A stretch of DNA of 64,000 bases from Larkinella sp. C7 (GTDB lineage: Bacteria; Bacteroidota; Bacteroidia; Cytophagales; Spirosomataceae), in contig NZ_VBSL01000006.1 in NCBI RefSeq assembly GCF_006149005.1, forward strand, positions 426,872-490,871, given 5' to 3'. A program made the translations under genes and the position numbers. Of this stretch, positions 60,393 to 64,000 are shown piece by piece (position 1 is the first letter of the stretch; each line of letters opens with the position of its first letter). The notes beneath the pieces are model-generated. The model made no database searches, was not told the origin of the DNA, and saw nothing but the letters and a program-made list of their open reading frames with translations.

Positions 60393-61256
60393 ATGAAATG
60401 GATCACCCGCGAACGGCCGAAAATTGACCGTATTGCCTGTCCCTGGCTCATCAGGCGGTTTATCGACCCCGAAGCCGAGATTATTTTTGTGCCTGATTCG
60501 CAGGTAAAATTGCAGGCAGAAACACTTCAGGCCATCCCGTTCGACATTCCCGGCGTCGAGTTTACGCACTACGAAAACCAGTGCACGTTCGACTATTTTC
60601 TGAAAAAATACGATTTGAAAGACCCGGCCCTGCACGTCATGGCACCCATTATTCGGGGCGCAGATACCGACGACCATGCCGTGGCCAGCCAGTCGGCCGG
60701 TTTGTGGGCCATTTCGGCGGGCATGGCGTTTCTGATCCGGGATGATTACGAACTGCTGGAAAGAGGGATGTTTATCTACGATTCGCTCTACACGTGGGCC
60801 ACCTATCTGCCACAGATGAAACACGTCCAGAGCCCGACGGAACACCTGCTCCTGCAAATTTACCGCACATATCTGACCCAAAAAGGCGCGAAGAAAACGA
60901 AAGCTCCTGCCTGGACCGCCGAACTTCGGGATATGATTCAGAATCATATCGATACCAATCTGAGTTTGAATCTGAAGACGGTTTCCGAAGATTTGAACAT
61001 CCATCCGACGTATTTGTCACGGGAGTTTTCCCGGTATTTCGATGACCTCTCGTTCGGGGAGTACATCCGCAAACTTCGGATCGAAAAAGCGATTCAACTG
61101 CTCGAAACGTCCACCCATTCCCTGTCTGAAATCGGGTACCTGACCGGTTTTTCGGACCAGAGCCATTTTACCCGCATTTTCCGGCAGCACACCGGAAAAA
61201 GTCCTTCTGAGTTCCGAAAAAATCTCGCCAAACGTAAAGCCGATCCCAAAGGTTAA
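60393..61256 (+). CDS. ChrB-like domain fused to an AraC-type DNA-binding domain
   Basis: A protein of 287 residues from the Met at 60393. The first 140 residues match the C-terminal domain of chromate-resistance protein ChrB (KWITRERPKIDRIACPWLIRRF, FIDPEAEIIFVP, MAPIIRGADTDD). The last 110 residues are an AraC helix-turn-helix pair (LNLKTVSEDLNIHPTYLSREF, GYLTGFSDQSHFTRIF). The fusion suggests a one-component regulator that uses the ChrB domain as a sensor. No chrA transporter gene is in view. It follows the FGE gene by 31 nt, and could regulate either the sulfatase locus or the genes downstream. Confidence 0.85.
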   Translation: MKWITRERPKIDRIACPWLIRRFIDPEAEIIFVPDSQVKLQAETLQAIPFDIPGVEFTHYENQCTFDYFLKKYDLKDPALHVMAPIIRGADTDDHAVASQSAGLWAISAGMAFLIRDDYELLERGMFIYDSLYTWATYLPQMKHVQSPTEHLLLQIYRTYLTQKGAKKTKAPAWTAELRDMIQNHIDTNLSLNLKTVSEDLNIHPTYLSREFSRYFDDLSFGEYIRKLRIEKAIQLLETSTHSLSEIGYLTGFSDQSHFTRIFRQHTGKSPSEFRKNLAKRKADPKG

Positions 61257-61297
61257 TTCTGTTCTATTTTGCCAGCGCAGGACTTTCTAGCATTGCA

Positions 61298-61882
61298 GTG
61301 AGGATGCCCATTGATGAGTCGGGTGTCGGTAGGTTTCACCAAAATGCGTTGATTGCCGTGCTTATTTTTAGAAGAATTGCTGTATTAAGCCTGCTCAGTT
61401 TGGCATTGGCTGGTGTATCGAAAACCGCCAATGCCCAGGAAACCCCGCCCGTTTATCCCCGAATCGCCGGGTATGTTGGCATTCTGCATCCTTTGGTAAC
61501 GTTCAGCGGAGAAGAAACCGTCACGAATTTCGATGCCTATTACATCGTGGGATTGCCAACCGGAATCAACATCTGGAAAAGCCCGAAAATTGGTTTTTCG
61601 GTTGAAATCGTGCCCTTGATCCGGGCAGAGAATGGGACCAGCAAAGTCGGAAATCTGCTGTTTCACCCCGGCGTTTTGGTGAGTCTGGGACACGGTTTTA
61701 CGCTGGCAGGACGGGCGGCTTTCGAAACCGCCGGGCGCTACGGTTTTACGCCGGTGTTGAACAAGATCGTCAAAAAGAACAAAAACAGCGGGTATTTCGT
61801 GGCCGTACCGTTGCCGGTGCGGTTTGGAAACAACCATCCCGCCAACGTCACCATCGGTTTTCAGTTTGGCATCAGCTTCTGA
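61298..61882 (+). CDS. Small secreted or outer-membrane hypothetical protein
   Basis: A 194-residue protein if GTG at 61298 is used (ATG at 61304 is close). A hydrophobic signal (RIAVLSLLSLALAGVSKTANAQ) lies after an unusual 28-residue N-terminal extension, so the true start may be further in. The mature part has alternating beta-strand patterns and ends in IGFQFGISF, typical of outer-membrane barrels. Family not recognised. It is convergent with the cytochrome c gene, five bases from its stop. Confidence 0.6.
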   Translation: MRMPIDESGVGRFHQNALIAVLIFRRIAVLSLLSLALAGVSKTANAQETPPVYPRIAGYVGILHPLVTFSGEETVTNFDAYYIVGLPTGINIWKSPKIGFSVEIVPLIRAENGTSKVGNLLFHPGVLVSLGHGFTLAGRAAFETAGRYGFTPVLNKIVKKNKNSGYFVAVPLPVRFGNNHPANVTIGFQFGISF

Positions 61883-61887
61883 ACCGC

Positions 61888-62301
61888 TTATTCCGCCGGT
61901 TTCACCTCCTTCACCATCTGCGCCGTAATCAGTTTTTTATCGGACGAATTCCCCCACGAATTCAGGATGTAATTCATCACATCGGCCACTTCCTGCTCAT
62001 TCAGGCCGGGTTCCGGCATCATATTGTCGTAGGTAACGCCGTTCACCTTGATCTCTCCCTGCAAGCCAAATTTAATGGCCTGAATGGCTTTGATTGGCGT
62101 TTTCAGCAGATAATCGGATTTCGCCAGGGGCGGAAACGTCTCGACCACGCCCTCGCCTTTGGCCATGTGGCAATTGATGCAATTCCCGGCATAGAGCATT
62201 TTGCCCCGCGCCATACTTTTTTCCAGCTCATTTTCAGGATCAGGCAGCATGGCGGAACAAAATACAAGGCCTGAAAGCAGCAAAAGCAGGGGTTTCATCA
62301 T
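61888..62301 (-). CDS. Secreted c-type cytochrome
   Basis: A 137-residue monoheme protein with a signal peptide (KPLLLLLSGLVFCSAM) and heme motif CINCH (41-45). The distal ligand is probably a Met in DNMMPEPG. It resembles the small periplasmic electron carriers of Bacteroidota. No oxidase or dehydrogenase gene is next to it; the cytochrome-containing protein at 5436 is far away. Confidence 0.9.
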   Translation of the reverse strand: MMKPLLLLLSGLVFCSAMLPDPENELEKSMARGKMLYAGNCINCHMAKGEGVVETFPPLAKSDYLLKTPIKAIQAIKFGLQGEIKVNGVTYDNMMPEPGLNEQEVADVMNYILNSWGNSSDKKLITAQMVKEVKPAE

Positions 62302-62623
62302 GGTAAGAAGGTCGAAATTCTGTAAAGGAAATTTTCGGTTGGTGTTACTCGCAACACGAACTGGTTAACGGGATAATCCGGTTGCAAGTTCACGGATCCC
62401 CTTTTCTCTAAAACCGAAGGCGGGTTCTGCCCTCCGCCCTATCGCACTATCTCTCTGCACATTATGGGTATACTACCCACTCAGAAGGCTTCCCGGCTTT
62501 TTTAAATACAAGTAAAAAAAGGAATGGCTCAATTATTGCCTCCGACTACCGGTAATTGATCGTGCATCAGGGGGCGTAGAAGCTCCTGGTGAATCCGATT
62601 TTTATCTACTCAACGTTATTTTT
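62302..62623. other. Intergenic region, nothing clear
   Basis: The 322 bases between the cytochrome c gene and the divergent SGNH-type gene should contain both promoters. I see no convincing -7 box, no repeat element and no ORF. One imperfect stem (GGCGG at 62419-62423 with CCGCC at 62434-62438) is present. Confidence 0.5.
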
Positions 62624-64000
62624 ATGCATTCAACATTTTACCACCTGAAGAGGCTGGCTTTCGTGTCGGCACTCTTGCTTTTTCATCTGCAAGCCTGGGC
62701 CCAGCTCAGCCTGACTTCTCCCCTCAACCGAATCGTTTACCAACGCAATCAGAGCAACAAGGCGGCTATTCCGATCCGTGGCAACTGGCCCGCCAACACG
62801 ACGCGGATCGATGCCAGAGCTGTCGCCCGGAATGGGCAAGGCCAGACGACCGGCTGGTTTACCATTGCGACCAGTGCCCAGGACGGGCAGTTTCAGGGGA
62901 GTTTACCAGCCTCCGGGGGGTGGTATACGCTGGAGGTGCGCGCCATGGTCGGCAGCACGCCGGTCGGCACCGCCAGCATCGAACGGGTCGGCGTCGGCGA
63001 GGTGTTTGTGGTGGCCGGTCATTCTGTTGCCCAGGGACAGGAGAACAACTTGGCCGGCAGCGACGACGAACGGGTCAATACAGTACCGGTTTTTCCGGAA
63101 ACCTCCGCTTATTCGTCCTACGAAAGTACCGCCAATCCAGTCTATCTTCCCCGAAGTTTTGGCCACTACGAATCAGGTGTGACGCCCGCTCCATTCGCGC
63201 ACGGGACCTACTTTTGGGCCAAAATGGGACAGGCGCTGACGCAACGTCTGAATGTTCCCGTTCTGCTTTTCAATGCAGCCTATGGGGGAACCAGCCTGGA
63301 GCACTGGGCGAAATCTGCTCTTGGTCAGTCATTTGAACACCCTTTTATCAACTCCTCCATCCGAATGCCGTATATCAATGTCAAAAATACGCTGCAGGTC
63401 TATTGCAGCCAAACCGGTATTCGCGGCATTCTCTCCGACCAGGGACAAAACGACTGGAGCAATACCAATGAAGATCAGGTGTTGCAATACTACCAGACCT
63501 GGGTCAATCAGACCCGGGCCGATCTGGGTTTTCCGTCGCTGGCCGTGGTGGTCAATCGGCAAACGCCCTACAAAACGCGTCCTGTGATTCGACGTGCACA
63601 GGAACGAATGATTCAAACGCCAAATTGTTTCCCTGGGCCTGACTATGATCTGTTGACGTCCAACGACCGGGCCGATGGGGTTCACCTGACGTTAGCAGGG
63701 GCGGCAAAAGCCGCCCAATACTGGTCGAATGCCCTGAATGATGCCTTCTTCTCGAATTCGACTCCGTATGTGTTGCCCGCTCTTTCCACGGCGCAACCGG
63801 TTGAAGAAACGCCAACAGAAAATCCACCCGTTGTTTCGGGTAACTTCGACGGGTATTTGACGCAGGAAGCCAGTTGCAGCACGCTTTCGGGTTGGGTGTA
63901 TGACCGCAACAAACCCAACAACACGTTTACGGTGGAATTCTTCGACGGCTCCTCGATTGCCGAGGGTACGCTGATCGGTTCCATCGTGGCCAGCGACTTC
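62624..64000 (+). CDS. Secreted SGNH-type/sialate O-acetylesterase-like protein, 5' part
   Basis: The frame opens with ATG at 62624 and stays open to the last base (459 codons), so the gene continues beyond the window. A signal peptide (LAFVSALLLFHLQAWAQ) is followed by a beta domain (VYQRNQSNKAAIPIRGNW). An SGNH-hydrolase-like region runs from about 120: VAGHSVAQGQ, where the nucleophile Ser is expected; FNAAYGGTSLEHW; DQGQNDWSN with the Asn block; and DGVHLT with the Asp/His pair. From about 405 a new beta domain begins (CSTLSGWVYDRNKPNNTF). Related large proteins often end in a type IX secretion sorting domain, which would lie outside the window. Substrate unknown. Confidence 0.75.
   Translation, partial: MHSTFYHLKRLAFVSALLLFHLQAWAQLSLTSPLNRIVYQRNQSNKAAIPIRGNWPANTTRIDARAVARNGQGQTTGWFTIATSAQDGQFQGSLPASGGWYTLEVRAMVGSTPVGTASIERVGVGEVFVVAGHSVAQGQENNLAGSDDERVNTVPVFPETSAYSSYESTANPVYLPRSFGHYESGVTPAPFAHGTYFWAKMGQALTQRLNVPVLLFNAAYGGTSLEHWAKSALGQSFEHPFINSSIRMPYINVKNTLQVYCSQTGIRGILSDQGQNDWSNTNEDQVLQYYQTWVNQTRADLGFPSLAVVVNRQTPYKTRPVIRRAQERMIQTPNCFPGPDYDLLTSNDRADGVHLTLAGAAKAAQYWSNALNDAFFSNSTPYVLPALSTAQPVEETPTENPPVVSGNFDGYLTQEASCSTLSGWVYDRNKPNNTFTVEFFDGSSIAEGTLIGSIVASDF

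Overview
The window looks like chromosomal DNA from a Cytophagales bacterium of the Spirosomaceae kind (Larkinella- or Spirosoma-like). The evidence is two SusC/SusD pairs, Bacteroidota-type -7 boxes (TAnnTTTG), many secreted beta-propeller, sulfatase, ThuA and SGNH proteins, and a GC-rich coding style with AT-rich promoters. The genus is inferred. No rRNA, tRNA, transposase, integrase, phage gene or CRISPR array was found.

Layout. 1-13 kb is mixed housekeeping: the end of a J-domain protein; two near-identical 519-aa ABC permease/substrate-binding fusions about 10 kb apart on opposite strands, one with its ATPase; a DUF1207-like protein; an M20 dipeptidase; PlsY; a ThuA protein with a giant SGNH/propeller/cytochrome c protein; and a sugar acetyltransferase. 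13-31.7 kb (all minus strand) holds a SusC/SusD pair, four sialidase-fold (BNR) proteins, an MFS carrier, a DapA-family aldolase, Gfo/Idh and SDR oxidoreductases, a HEAT protein and an M28 peptidase. An AraC regulator follows at 31.9-32.7 kb. 32.9-43.5 kb (plus) is an eleven-gene catabolic operon from RidA to an SDR. 43.5-48.5 kb (minus) holds a Tat-exported TIM-barrel protein, an enolase-superfamily dehydratase, a 2-hydroxyacid dehydrogenase and a GDSL esterase. 51-60.4 kb (plus) is a sulfatase locus: SusC, SusD, two Cys-type sulfatases and their formylglycine-generating enzyme. The end holds a ChrB-AraC fusion, a cytochrome c and an SGNH-type protein that runs off the window.

How it works together. 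Four promoters, upstream of the 22.0 kb sialidase-like gene, susC at 31.7 kb, ridA at 32.9 kb and the TIM-barrel gene at 48.5 kb, share an identical 60-bp architecture. Each has two AAAAGTA-like half-sites 21 bp apart, followed at fixed distance by a TAnnTTTG box. This ties about 35 kb (13-48.5 kb) into one apparent regulon, probably under the AraC protein encoded in its middle. The enzymes suggest outer-membrane import followed by oxidation, dehydration and retro-aldol cleavage of an unidentified, possibly amino-containing, sugar acid. The sulfatase locus is preceded by a previously unannotated 38-codon leader ORF with eight Cys codons, five of them consecutive, overlapping mutually exclusive hairpins. 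That suggests cysteine-responsive attenuation of a sulfate-scavenging operon. Other unusual points are a circularly permuted substrate-binding domain in both ABC fusions, a catalytic/pseudoenzyme pair of 3-hydroxyacyl-CoA-dehydrogenase-like proteins, and several REP- or MITE-like inverted-repeat elements.
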